A DNA stretch of 64,000 nt from an uncultured Streptomyces sp. (GCF_947488945.1 NZ_CANLBS010000002.1:434001-498000); one strand, 5' to 3'. Shown: positions 43,173 to 54,087, counted from the stretch's first letter. Notes: generated by a model not told the origin, from the sequence alone. A program made the numbers and translations.

Positions 43173-44974
43173 GGGGTCGCGCCTTCCTCGACGGCGGTGC
43201 GTCCGGCGCCCGACATCAGCCAGGCGTACTCCGGGCTCCCGCGCAGCAGTTCCTGATGGGTGCCGACCGCGGTGATCCGGCCGCCGGACAGCAGCGCCAC
43301 CCGGTCGGCCAGCATCACGGTCGACGGGCGGTGGGCCACGATCACCGCCGTGGTGTCCTCCAGCACCCGTCGCAGGGCGGCCTCGACCCGCGCCTCGGTG
43401 TGCACGTCCAGCGCCGACAGCGGGTCGTCCAGCACCAGGAAGCGGGGCCGTCCCACCACCGCGCGGGCCAGCGCCAGCCGTTGGCGCTGACCGCCGGACA
43501 GGCTCAGCCCCTGCTCGCCGACCTCGGTGTGCAGGCCGTCGGGCAGCGCGTCGACGAAGTCGGCCTGCGCGACCGCCAGGGCCCGCCGCAGCGCCTCCTC
43601 GTCGGCGCCGCCGGACGCGCCCATGGCCACGTTCTCGCCGACGGTCGCGGAGAAGAGCGTCGGCTCCTCGAAGGCGACCGACACCAGCTCGCGCAGCCGG
43701 GAGCGGTCCATCGCGGCGATGTCCTCGCCGTCCAGGGTGATCCGGCCGCCGGTGATCTCGTGCAGCCGCGGCACCAGCGCGGTCAGGGTCGTCTTGCCCG
43801 ATCCGGTGGCGCCGACCAGCGCCATCGTCTCGCCCGGCCGCACATGCAGGTCCACCCCGCCGAGCACCGGCACGGAACCGGGCGCCGCGTCCGGGTAGCG
43901 GAAGGAGACGTCCTCGAACCGCATGCCCCCGGCGGGCCCCTCCGCCCCGGCCGACGCGGTCCGCGCGGGGGCCGACTCCACTTCCTCGGCCACGTCCATG
44001 ACCTCGAAGTACCGGTCCGTCGCGGTCGCCGCCTCCTGGCTCATCGCGAGCAGGAAGCCGATCGACTCCACCGGCCAGCGCAGCGCCAGGGCCGTCGAGA
44101 GGAACGCCACCAGCGTCCCCGCCGACAGGTCCCCGTCGGCCACCTGGACCGTACCGAGCACCAGCGCCGCCCCGATCGCCAGCTCCGGGACGGACATGAT
44201 CAGCGCCCAGATCCACGCCAGCAGGCGCGCCTTGGCCAGTTCGGTGCCCCGCAGCTTCCGGGACAGCTCCCGGAACGCCAGCGCCTGGCTGCGGTGGCGG
44301 CCGAACCCCTTGACGATCCGGATGCCGAGCACGCTCTCCTCGACCACCGTCGTCAGGTCGCCGACCTGGTCCTGGGCCCGACGGGCGACCAGCGCGTACT
44401 TCGTCTCGAACACCGAGCTCAGCACCACCAGCGGCACCGCCGGCGCCAGCAGCACCAGCCCCAGCGTCCAGTCCTGCGCGAAGAGGATCACGAACCCGAT
44501 CACCAGCGTGGAGGCGTTGACCAGCAGGAAGGTCAGCGGGAACGCCAGGAACATCCGCAGCAGCATCAGGTCCGTGGTGCCGCGCGACAGCAACTGCCCC
44601 GACGGCCAGCGGTCGTGGAACGCCACCGGGAGCCGTTGCAGCCGCCGGTACAGCGCGGCCCGCAGCGACGCCTCCACCCCCGCGAGCGGCCGGGCCACCA
44701 GCCACCGCCGGAGCCCGAACAGCACGGCCTCCAGGACGCCGAGCAGCAGGAGCCAGAGGGCTCCCAGCCACACCCCGCCCGGGTCGCGGCGGGCGACCGG
44801 GCCGTCCACGATCCACTTCAGCACCAGCGGGATGACCAGGCCGAGACAGGAGGCGACCACGGCGACGACCGCCGCCGAGAGCCAACGCGCGCGCACCTGA
44901 CGGACGGAGGGCCACAATCGCCACAACGAGCGCACGGCGGACCGGTCCGTGGGCTCAGCAAGTTCTTCGGGCAT
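43169..44974 (-). CDS. ABC exporter half-transporter (permease-ATPase), first subunit
   Basis: This 601-residue protein has six transmembrane helices (about 30-315) and an ATPase domain (about 350-585). Walker A is GATGSGKT, signature LSGGQ, and Walker B 'FLVLDDPLSALD' with Asp where the catalytic Glu is expected; the H-loop is 'VAHRPSTV'. The Glu-to-Asp change, paired with the partner's ISAGQ signature, places both degenerations in the same composite ATP site, as in TM287/288-type heterodimers. It heads the two-gene operon; the substrate is unknown. Confidence 0.92.
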   Translation of the reverse strand: MPEELAEPTDRSAVRSLWRLWPSVRQVRARWLSAAVVAVVASCLGLVIPLVLKWIVDGPVARRDPGGVWLGALWLLLLGVLEAVLFGLRRWLVARPLAGVEASLRAALYRRLQRLPVAFHDRWPSGQLLSRGTTDLMLLRMFLAFPLTFLLVNASTLVIGFVILFAQDWTLGLVLLAPAVPLVVLSSVFETKYALVARRAQDQVGDLTTVVEESVLGIRIVKGFGRHRSQALAFRELSRKLRGTELAKARLLAWIWALIMSVPELAIGAALVLGTVQVADGDLSAGTLVAFLSTALALRWPVESIGFLLAMSQEAATATDRYFEVMDVAEEVESAPARTASAGAEGPAGGMRFEDVSFRYPDAAPGSVPVLGGVDLHVRPGETMALVGATGSGKTTLTALVPRLHEITGGRITLDGEDIAAMDRSRLRELVSVAFEEPTLFSATVGENVAMGASGGADEEALRRALAVAQADFVDALPDGLHTEVGEQGLSLSGGQRQRLALARAVVGRPRFLVLDDPLSALDVHTEARVEAALRRVLEDTTAVIVAHRPSTVMLADRVALLSGGRITAVGTHQELLRGSPEYAWLMSGAGRTAVEEGATP

Positions 44975-45108
44975 CAGGGGCGATCCTAAGGTTCACCACT
45001 GACATCGCTCAGCTGGTTTTTCCGCCGTTCCGGGACGGCCCCGCAGCTCAGGGGCGTGCACCGGCGCACAGCCCTCTCGTGTGCCGTGCGCCGGGCGGAC
45101 CCCGTGCC

Positions 45109-47436
<2,328 letters not shown>

Positions 47437-47587
47437 ACCCGGCCTCCCGCGGCTCATGGGACAGGCACCGGCGGAGCGCCCACGGCGTCCCGGCCGTGGC
47501 CTCCCCGGTGAAGTCCTCCCCCCTGTTCTGCCCACCCGGGGGCCCGCACTCACGTTTCCCCCGACCGGCCCTCCTCGTTGGTGGTGC

Positions 47588-48811
47588 GTGAACCACGTAG
47601 CGAAGAGAGCACGGACCTGTTCGGCCGCCGTGCTGACCTGGGCGGGGCTGCTGACCCTGCCGGCCGTACTGACCGGATGCACCGACGGTGTACCGCTCAT
47701 CAACGCGAAACCGCGCGCACCGCAGGACGCGATCCGCGTCGTACCCGGGGACGGGGCGAAGGGCGTCCGCGCGGACGCCCCGCTGGAGGTGACCGTCCCG
47801 GACGGACGACTGGAACGGGTGAAGGTGGTCCGGATCGAGGACGCGCAGCAGGAGGAGGTGACCGGCCGGGTCTCCGGGGACGGCCGCACCTGGCGGCCCG
47901 CCGGCGCCGCCGCCCGGCTGAAGCTCGCCGCCAAGTACAGCGTCGACGCCGTCGCGGTGGACGGGGCGGGACACCGCTCCGCCCGCCACACGACGTTCAC
48001 CACGGTCGTCCCCGGCGACCGCTTCATCGGGTACTTCAAGCCGGAGAACCGCTCCACCGTGGGCACCGGCATGATCGTCTCCTTCGACTTCAACCGGCCG
48101 ATCACCGACCGCGCGGCCGTCCAACGGGCGATCCGGGTCACCGCGGACCCGGCCGTCGAGGTCGTCGGCCACTGGTTCGGGAAGGAGCGGCTGGACTTCC
48201 GCCCCCAGGAGTACTGGGACCCCGGCACCGAGGTCACCGTGGACATCGGACTGCGGGACGTGGAAGGCGCCCCCGGCGTGTTCGGCAGCCAGCGCAAGAC
48301 GGTCCGCTTCACCGTCGGACGGTCCCAGGTCTCGCTGGTCGACGCGGAGGAGAAGACCATGGAGGTCCGGCGCGACGGCGAACTGCTGAGCACCGTCCCC
48401 ATCTCCGCGGGCGCCCCGTCCACGACGACGTACAACGGGAAGATGGTGGTCAGCGAGCTGCACGAGGTGACGCGGATGAACGGCGACACCGTCGGCTTCG
48501 GCGGGGAGTACGACATCAAGGACGTCCCGCACGCCATCCGCCTCACCACGACCGGCACGTTCCTGCACGGCAACTACTGGTCCCCGCCCGACACGTTCGG
48601 CTCGATCAACACCAGCCACGGCTGCGTCGGGCTGCGGGACGTGAAGGGCGGCAGCGCCGACACCCCGGCCGGCTGGTTCTTCGACCGCACCCTGATCGGC
48701 GACGTCGTCGAAGTGGTCAACTCCGAAGACAAGACGGTCGCCCCGGACAACGGCCTCAGCGGCTGGAACCTCCCCTGGCCGGCCTGGAAGGCGGCGTCCG
48801 CGCTGCGCTGA
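47588..48811 (+). CDS. L,D-transpeptidase lipoprotein (Ig-like domains plus YkuD), copy 1
   Basis: This 407-residue exported enzyme makes 3-3 peptidoglycan cross-links. The N-terminal signal ends in the lipobox 'LPAVLTGC' (lipid-attachment Cys31). Two bacterial Ig-like domains (about 45-250) precede the YkuD catalytic domain (about 265-390) with 'GTFLHGNYW' and 'NTSHGCVGLRDV' (nucleophile Cys346). The C-terminal 'WNLPWPAW' tail resembles mycobacterial Ldt proteins. The GTG start has only a weak ribosome-binding site. It is followed by a close paralog after 275 bp. Confidence 0.93.
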   Translation: MNHVAKRARTCSAAVLTWAGLLTLPAVLTGCTDGVPLINAKPRAPQDAIRVVPGDGAKGVRADAPLEVTVPDGRLERVKVVRIEDAQQEEVTGRVSGDGRTWRPAGAAARLKLAAKYSVDAVAVDGAGHRSARHTTFTTVVPGDRFIGYFKPENRSTVGTGMIVSFDFNRPITDRAAVQRAIRVTADPAVEVVGHWFGKERLDFRPQEYWDPGTEVTVDIGLRDVEGAPGVFGSQRKTVRFTVGRSQVSLVDAEEKTMEVRRDGELLSTVPISAGAPSTTTYNGKMVVSELHEVTRMNGDTVGFGGEYDIKDVPHAIRLTTTGTFLHGNYWSPPDTFGSINTSHGCVGLRDVKGGSADTPAGWFFDRTLIGDVVEVVNSEDKTVAPDNGLSGWNLPWPAWKAASALR

Positions 48812-49086
48812 GGAGAGGGACGGCGCCGGGCGGGGCGGGCGGGAGGGCGGTGTAGGTCGGAGGGGTCCGTGAACCCCTCCCGCGCCCCGCCCTCCGCTCC
48901 TCCCGGCCCTCGCCCGCCACCCCCTGCCACCTGCACATGTACACCAAGAAGTTGGGACTGAACGGTGACATGGGCGCGTCCTTTTCCCGACGTTCCGTGT
49001 GGTTCCCTGTCGCTGGGCGCGCATGTGCAGCGCGCGGGGAGTGCGGGGCCGGGTGGGGCCAAGCCGTGCGAAGGGGAGACACCGCG

Positions 49087-50346
49087 ATGAACGGACAGCC
49101 GATATCGGGAGCGCCGGCGGGAACGGGCAGGGCCCGCCGGGGCCGGCGCGGGCCGGGGCTGTTGACCCTGGTCCTGGGCGCACTGCTGCTCCTGGTCACG
49201 GCGTGCGGCGGCAGCGCCGACGCCGGTACGCCGGGCGGTGACAAGGCGGGCCGCGCGGGGGAGAAGACGGCGGACACCACCGCCTCCGAGGCGGTCGTGA
49301 CGGTCCTGCCGAAGGACGGCGCGGACTCGGTGGAGACCAGCGGCGCGCTGAAGGTCACCGCCACCGGCGGCAAGCTGACCACGGTCAAGGTCGCCGACGC
49401 GGAGGGCCACGAGGTCAAGGGCACGCTGGCCACGAACGGCACCAGCTGGGAGCCGGAGCGGCACCTCGCCGCCGCGACCAAGTACACGGTGCACGCGGTC
49501 GCCGCGGACGCCGAGGGCCGCGAGTCGGCGAAGGACACCACCTTCTCGACGCTCGTCCCGCAGAACACCTTCATCGGCCACTACACCCCCGAGGACGGCT
49601 CGACCGTCGGCGTGGGGATGCCGGTCTCCATCAACTTCACCCGCGGCATCACCGACCCCGCGGCGGTGGAGAAGGCCATCACGGTGACCGCCGAACCGTC
49701 GGTGGAGATCGCGGGCCACTGGTTCGGCAACGACCGGCTCGACTTCCGCCCCGAGCAGTACTGGGCCGCCGGCACCAAGGTCACCGTCCGCCTCGACCTC
49801 GACGGCGTCGAGGGACGGCCCGGCGTCTACGGCAAGCAGGCCAAGAGCTTCAGTTTCACCATCGGCCGCAGCCAGGTCTCCACGGTCGACGCGAGCGCCC
49901 ACCGCATGAAGGTCGTCAGGGACGGCAAGCAGATCAAGGACATCCCGATCTCGGCCGGCGCCCCGTCCACGACGACGTACAACGGGCAGATGGTCATCAG
50001 CGAGAAGCTCAAGGTGACCCGGATGAACGGCGACACCGTCGGCTTCGGCGGCGAGTACGACATCAAGGACGTTCCGCACGCCATGCGGCTGTCCACCTCC
50101 GGCACCTTCATCCACGGCAACTACTGGGGCGCCTCCAGCATCTTCGGCACCACCAACACCAGTCACGGCTGCGTGGGACTGCGGGACGTGCGCGGCGGCT
50201 ACGACGGCGCGACCCCGGCGGCCTGGATGTTCGACAACTCCCTCATCGGTGACGTCGTCATCGTGAAGAACTCCAAGGACAAGACGATCCAGCCGGACAA
50301 CGGTCTGAACGGCTGGAACATGTCCTGGTCGGAGTGGACCGCCTGA
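49087..50346 (+). CDS. L,D-transpeptidase lipoprotein (Ig-like domains plus YkuD), copy 2
   Basis: This 419-residue paralog of the preceding gene has the same architecture: signal with lipobox 'LLLLVTAC' (Cys40), two Ig-like domains (about 68-265) and YkuD (about 280-405) with 'GTFIHGNYWG' and 'NTSHGCVGLRDV' (nucleophile Cys362). Long identical stretches such as 'PISAGAPSTTTYNG' and 'VTRMNGDTVGFGGEYDIKDV' show a tandem duplication. The ATG follows GGGGAGA. A terminator follows at 50381. Two Ldts side by side may act at different growth stages (inference). Confidence 0.94.
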   Translation: MNGQPISGAPAGTGRARRGRRGPGLLTLVLGALLLLVTACGGSADAGTPGGDKAGRAGEKTADTTASEAVVTVLPKDGADSVETSGALKVTATGGKLTTVKVADAEGHEVKGTLATNGTSWEPERHLAAATKYTVHAVAADAEGRESAKDTTFSTLVPQNTFIGHYTPEDGSTVGVGMPVSINFTRGITDPAAVEKAITVTAEPSVEIAGHWFGNDRLDFRPEQYWAAGTKVTVRLDLDGVEGRPGVYGKQAKSFSFTIGRSQVSTVDASAHRMKVVRDGKQIKDIPISAGAPSTTTYNGQMVISEKLKVTRMNGDTVGFGGEYDIKDVPHAMRLSTSGTFIHGNYWGASSIFGTTNTSHGCVGLRDVRGGYDGATPAAWMFDNSLIGDVVIVKNSKDKTIQPDNGLNGWNMSWSEWTA

Positions 50347-50380
50347 GGCGCTCCCGCCAAGGGCGCCACCCGCGACCGCA

Positions 50381-50427
50381 CGCCCCGCCCGTACCGCCCC
50401 CGACCCGGGAGCGGCACGGGCGGGGCG
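50381..50427 (+). terminator. Hairpin terminator after the Ldt pair
   Basis: Arms CGCCCCGCCCGTACCGC and GCGGCACGGGCGGGGCG (one mismatch), 13-nt loop, then TTTCGG. Confidence 0.75.
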
Positions 50428-50482
50428 TTTCGGGTTCCTCCCTCACGCACCTGGCCGGCACCCGCCCGTCCCGGGACCTCCG

Positions 50483-50731
50483 TCAGGGTGCGGGGTGGTC
50501 CGGCTCGGGACATTGGGGCTTCGAGCGGACGGGGTCCCGGTGGTCGGCGTCCTGGTGACGCCTGCGCCGGACGCGCCAGTCGGTGGCGAGGCTGTGATCG
50601 CGGGCGGCGGTAGCCTCGCGTTCGGCGCGGTCGACGGCCGCGCAGGTCCGGCATCCGGCGGGCGGTTCCGCCGCCGTCCCGCTCACGTCGCTCATGCCAC
50701 CCATGCAACCCATGCCACTCACGTCACTCAC
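50483..50731 (-). CDS. Small CxxC hypothetical protein of the XRE/DUF397 set
   Basis: This 82-residue protein has the core 'CRTCAAVDRAEREATAARDHSLATDWRVRRRRHQDADH', a pattern seen in small Streptomyces proteins beside XRE/DUF397 genes. The GTG start overlaps the stop of the upstream small gene (GTGA). An internal ATG at 50695 repeats the same 'SDVSG' start and could be the true initiation site, giving 70 residues. Function unknown; the CxxC may bind zinc (inference). Confidence 0.65.
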   Translation of the reverse strand: MSDVSGMGCMGGMSDVSGTAAEPPAGCRTCAAVDRAEREATAARDHSLATDWRVRRRRHQDADHRDPVRSKPQCPEPDHPAP

Positions 50732-50964
50732 AGGAGGGAACCTCGGCTTCTCGCGTTGTCACGCGCCACTCCGGCGCGCATCCGTTCCTCGGGGGTGGCA
50801 AGGCGTACGAGCGCCGGCTCGGCCTCCCACTCCCGGCCCCCGCCGACCGGCCGCAACGCCCAGTACGGGCCCGACCTGCCACGGAACTCACCGACCCGGA
50901 CGACCGGGCCGGCGGTGTCCACCACGACCGTTCCGACGGGCGGCGGGAGAGACGTGCAGTCCAT
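50728..50964 (-). CDS. Small hypothetical protein of the XRE/DUF397 set
   Basis: This 78-residue protein starts 'MDCTSLPPPVGTVVVDTAGP' and continues 'GRSGPYWALRPVGGGREWEAEPALVRLATPEERMRAGVARDNARSRG', probably a small beta-barrel followed by a helix. This type recurs in Streptomyces loci with XRE and DUF397 genes. It is divergent from the XRE gene (107-bp gap holding two dyads) and coupled to the next small gene. Function unknown. Confidence 0.7.
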   Translation of the reverse strand: MDCTSLPPPVGTVVVDTAGPVVRVGEFRGRSGPYWALRPVGGGREWEAEPALVRLATPEERMRAGVARDNARSRGSLL

Positions 50965-50981
50965 GGAGCCGACTCCTCTCT

Positions 50982-51026
50982 GTAGCTGTTTCGCTACGGG
51001 GCGACCTCACACTGACCTACAGTCAG
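50982..51026 (+). promoter_or_regulatory. Two dyads in the divergent promoter of the XRE locus
   Basis: GTAGC-TGTTTC-GCTAC (50982-50997) and CTGAC-CTACA-GTCAG (51012-51026) lie between the divergent small-protein and XRE genes in an A+T-richer stretch. Both are good candidates for binding by the adjacent XRE protein. Confidence 0.5.
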
Positions 51027-51071
51027 ATCCCCTTCAACTAGCGCAATCGGAAGGAAGGGTCGGGTCCGCAC

Positions 51072-51911
51072 ATGGTCAATCGCAAGGAACTGAACCCCGG
51101 AGCGAGCCCCCGAGCGGCATACGGGGCCCGCTTCCGGCGGTTTCGCGAGGAGCGAGGCTGGAGCCAGGAGGCGTTGGCCGGGAAGCTGACGTATTCCAGC
51201 CAGCACGTTTCTGCCGTGGAAACTAGTCGCAAACCGCCAAGCCTCCCGTTCTCGCGGGAGATCGACCGCGCCTTCGGCACCGCTGAGACCACCGAGTCGT
51301 TCGAGCGCGAGTGGCGGGAGATGCGCAACGGCTCTCTGCTGGAGGGCTTCCCGGAGTATGTCGCCTACGAGGGTCGGGCGGTGGAGCTGCGGCTGTACAA
51401 CGTGGGCATCATTCCGGGCTTGTTGCAGACGCCGGAGTACGCGCAGGTGTTGGCAGACAGTGCCGTGCGACGAGGGACTATCACTTCCCAACAGGCTGAG
51501 GAACGCGTTGCCTTTCTTGCCGAACGCCAGGCCGCGTTGGTCAGGCCCCGGCCTCCCATGCTGTTCGTGACCATGGACGAGAGCTGCATCCGGCGGCGGG
51601 TCGGTGGGGAGGCGGTGATGGAGGGGCAGCTGGCCCGGCTGGCCGAGATCGCCGAACTCCCCCACACGCTTCTCCAGGTGGCTCCGTACGACATAGGGGA
51701 GCGGCGGACGTTCGACCTGCCGGTCAACCTGCTGACCATGTCGGACCGTTCAGTGGTCTGTTACGCGGAGTCCCAGGCGCAGGGGCATCTCGACCGGGAA
51801 GCGACCTCCGTGCTGCCCATGCTCACCGCCTATCATCAGCTACAGGCCGAATCGCTGTCGCAGGCAGCCTCCGTGGCCTTGATCAACCAATTGCGAAAGG
51901 GCACCCCGTGA
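51072..51911 (+). CDS. XRE-family regulator with DUF5753 domain
   Basis: This 279-residue protein has an N-terminal helix-turn-helix (about 15-70, 'GARFRRFREERGWSQEALAGKLTYSSQHVSAVETSRKPP') followed by DUF5753 (about 95-270) with 'PGLLQTPEYAQVLADSAV', 'ERVAFLAERQAALVRPRPP' and 'LPHTLLQVAPYDIGE'. It is of the WhiJ-like class common in Streptomyces, where many paralogs pair with DUF397 proteins and influence development (family knowledge). Its stop overlaps the DUF397 start by 4 bp (GTGA), supporting a functional pair. Confidence 0.92.
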   Translation: MVNRKELNPGASPRAAYGARFRRFREERGWSQEALAGKLTYSSQHVSAVETSRKPPSLPFSREIDRAFGTAETTESFEREWREMRNGSLLEGFPEYVAYEGRAVELRLYNVGIIPGLLQTPEYAQVLADSAVRRGTITSQQAEERVAFLAERQAALVRPRPPMLFVTMDESCIRRRVGGEAVMEGQLARLAEIAELPHTLLQVAPYDIGERRTFDLPVNLLTMSDRSVVCYAESQAQGHLDREATSVLPMLTAYHQLQAESLSQAASVALINQLRKGTP

Positions 51912-52114
51912 CGGCCGAGTCCCCCCAGTGGTTCAAGTCCTCCTACAGCAACAACGGCGGCGACTGTGTCGAGGTGGCCACGAACCTCGTCGAGGCGCGG
52001 GGCGTCGTCCCCGTACGTGACTCCAAGAACCTCACCGGCCCGGTCCTGGACTTCACTGCTCCCGCGTTCGCGTCGTTCGTGGCGGCCGTGAAGGTCGCGG
52101 AGGCCACCGTCTGA
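51908..52114 (+). CDS. DUF397-domain small protein
   Basis: This 68-residue DUF397 protein shows the family pattern: 'WFKSSYSNNGGDCVEVA', 'VPVRDSKNLTGPVLDFTAPAFASFVAAVK'. In characterised loci DUF397 proteins bind their partner XRE-DUF5753 regulator and relieve its action, an antitoxin-like arrangement. The start is a GTG overlapping the XRE stop. A terminator follows at 52195. Confidence 0.93.
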   Translation: MTAESPQWFKSSYSNNGGDCVEVATNLVEARGVVPVRDSKNLTGPVLDFTAPAFASFVAAVKVAEATV

Positions 52115-52194
52115 GCGTGCGGTCGCCCCTCCCCGAGGGATGACGCGACTCCGCATCGCACCTTCGGCTCGTGGGTGTGGCGGGGGAGGCGGCC

Positions 52195-52219
52195 GGGGCC
52201 GGGCGGTGCGCCCGGCCCC
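52195..52219 (+). terminator. Terminator after the XRE/DUF397 pair
   Basis: Perfect 11-bp stem GGGGCCGGGCG/CGCCCGGCCCC, 3-nt loop, followed by TTT. Confidence 0.75.
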
Positions 52220-52280
52220 TTTCACATGCGGTCGGCTCACGCGGTCGAAGTGCGCGGCCTGCCGTCGACGGGGCGTCGGT

Positions 52281-52757
52281 TCAGCCGTCCGACCGGCTGT
52301 CTTCCGCCCCCTTGCGGGCGATCCAGGCGCTCGCCTCCCGGCCGTAGCGGGTGAGGAAACGTGCGAACTGCAAACGGTCCGCGACGTCCCAGTGTGCGGT
52401 GATCTCCTCGAAGGCGCGGCGCTGTTCGGCCGCGTACTCCCGGCGTGCGGCCTCTCCCGCCTCGGTGAGTTCGAGCAGGCTGCTGCGCCCGTCCTGCTGC
52501 GAGGCGACTCGACGGAGCAGGCCCTCGGCGATGCACGCGGCGGTGGCGCGGCTGGCGACGGGCTGGGCGACGCCCATCTCCTCGGCAACGCGCCCCACCG
52601 TGATCCGGCCCGCTGCGTCGCCCACCACGTTCAGGACGATGTTGCGGGTCAGGTCCCCGCGACCGCCGCCGACGCGCCGACGGAGCCTGGACAGTGCCGG
52701 CCCCACGCTGTCGAGGAGCGGGTCGTCGGCGGGCGCAGGACGTCCTTGACTGGTCAT
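52281..52757 (-). CDS. MarR-family transcriptional regulator, divergent from an amidohydrolase
   Basis: This 158-residue winged-helix protein has 'RNIVLNVVGDAAGRITVGRVAEEMGVAQPVASRATAACIAEGLL' (DNA-recognition region, about 38-82), wing 'VASQQDGRSSLLELTEAGEAARR' and C-terminal dimerisation helices. It faces an amidohydrolase gene across 97 bp containing a perfect 17-bp palindrome, the classical layout for a MarR repressor of a divergent enzyme gene. The ligand is probably the enzyme's substrate or product (inference). Confidence 0.87.
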   Translation of the reverse strand: MTSQGRPAPADDPLLDSVGPALSRLRRRVGGGRGDLTRNIVLNVVGDAAGRITVGRVAEEMGVAQPVASRATAACIAEGLLRRVASQQDGRSSLLELTEAGEAARREYAAEQRRAFEEITAHWDVADRLQFARFLTRYGREASAWIARKGAEDSRSDG

Positions 52758-52784
52758 ACCCCTAATCTACGACACGGTTAATCA

Positions 52785-52801
52785 ACATGCGAGTCGCATG
52801 T
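52785..52801 (+). promoter_or_regulatory. 17-bp palindrome between marR and amidohydrolase, probable MarR operator
   Basis: ACATGCGAGTCGCATGT is perfectly symmetrical about its central base. It lies about 30 bp from the marR start and 55 bp from the amidohydrolase ATG, flanked by an A+T-rich stretch with TATACG as a possible -10. Confidence 0.65.
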
Positions 52802-52854
52802 GTATGACTAAAGGTATACGGTGAGGGCCGGTCCACCAGAAGCGAGGCACAGTC

Positions 52855-54087
52855 ATGAGCACTACCGCCATCACCGGCGCCCGGGTCTTCGACGGGGAGA
52901 AGCCGCTGGGCGTCACCACCGTCGTGATCCGAGGGGGCACGATCGTTCAGGTCGGAGGAGAGGTCCCGGCGGGGGCCGAGGTCGTCGACGGCTCCGGCGC
53001 CACACTGCTGCCGGGGCTGATCGACGCGCACGTCCACACCGACCGCGACTCCCTCGCACTGGCCCTGAAGTTCGGCGTCACCACCGAACTGGAGATGCAG
53101 GGGGTGAACACCCGCGACCGGCGGGGAGCGATCAGCGAGGACGATTCGGTGGCCGACGTGCGGTCCTCCGGGTTCGCGCTGACTCCGCCCGGCGGGCACC
53201 CCAGCGAGCTGTTCCCGAAGGACTTCCACCCCGGCGGGCCCGCCGGGGGGCGGGGCGGCGGGCACCGGGGCGAGCCGCCCTACCGCCCCGACGCCACCAG
53301 CCCCGAGGCCGCGGCGGCTTCCGTACCGCAGCTGCTCGCGCACGGCTCGGACTACATCAAGTTCATGATCGATGACGGCAGCGTCGAGGGGCACCCGGGT
53401 CTGCCCATGCTCGATCAGGACACCCTGAACGCCGGTGTCGCCGCGGCGAAGCGGCACGGTGCGCTGACCGTCGCGCATGTGCTCACCATCGACGCCGCCC
53501 GCATGGCGATCGAGGCCGGCATCGACGGCTTGGTCCACCTGTTCGTCGAGCCGCCCACCGACGAGATCGTCACCATGATCAAGGATTCCGGGGCGTTCGT
53601 CGTGCCTTGCACCGTGCTGAACGCCTCCATGATGGGCGTCACCGGCAGCGAGCTGGCCGACGACCCTCGCGTGGCCCGCCGCCTGGACACCGACTGGGAC
53701 GCCACCCTGCGCTCCTGCTTCGGTCACTATCCCCAGGGCGGGTTCCAGGACGTCCTGGACGGCGTCGAGGCCCTCGCCGACGCAGGGGTGGACCTGCTCG
53801 TGGGCACCGACGTGTCGCAGCCCCTGCCGTTCCTCGGCGGTCTCGCCCACGGCGCCAGCGTCCACCAGGAACTGCAGAACCTCGTCCGAGCCGGCCTGAC
53901 GCCCGCGGCGGCGCTGCGCGCGGCCACCGCCACCACCGCCCGGCGCTTCCGTCTCTCCGACCGGGGTCGTATCGCCGAGGGTCTGCGCGCGGACCTGCTC
54001 CTGGCCGGCGGCGATCCCACCACCACCATCACCGACAGCCTCAACACCCGAGCCGTCTGGCGGCGCGGAACCCGACTGGCCGTCTGA
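52855..54087 (+). CDS. Amidohydrolase-family metal-dependent hydrolase
   Basis: This 410-residue enzyme of the imidazolonepropionase/prolidase-like amidohydrolase superfamily has an N-terminal strand pair 'TAITGARVFDGEKPLGVTTV', metal site 'LLPGLIDAHVHTDRDSLA', 'DYIKFMIDDGSVEGHPG' (Lys as possible bridging residue), 'GIDGLVHLFVEPP' (His) and 'GVDLLVGTDVSQPLPF' (Asp), and closes with the 'ALRAATATTARRF' and 'GRIAEGLRADLLLAGGDPT' signatures. The substrate is unknown. The ATG has GAGG upstream. It is divergent from a MarR gene that probably represses it. Confidence 0.9.
   Translation: MSTTAITGARVFDGEKPLGVTTVVIRGGTIVQVGGEVPAGAEVVDGSGATLLPGLIDAHVHTDRDSLALALKFGVTTELEMQGVNTRDRRGAISEDDSVADVRSSGFALTPPGGHPSELFPKDFHPGGPAGGRGGGHRGEPPYRPDATSPEAAAASVPQLLAHGSDYIKFMIDDGSVEGHPGLPMLDQDTLNAGVAAAKRHGALTVAHVLTIDAARMAIEAGIDGLVHLFVEPPTDEIVTMIKDSGAFVVPCTVLNASMMGVTGSELADDPRVARRLDTDWDATLRSCFGHYPQGGFQDVLDGVEALADAGVDLLVGTDVSQPLPFLGGLAHGASVHQELQNLVRAGLTPAAALRAATATTARRFRLSDRGRIAEGLRADLLLAGGDPTTTITDSLNTRAVWRRGTRLAV

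Noticed and set aside
41127..44989. Long plus-strand frames opposite the ABC exporter genes
   Set aside because: Gln/His/Arg-rich mirror frames; the minus-strand ABC genes carry every catalytic motif.
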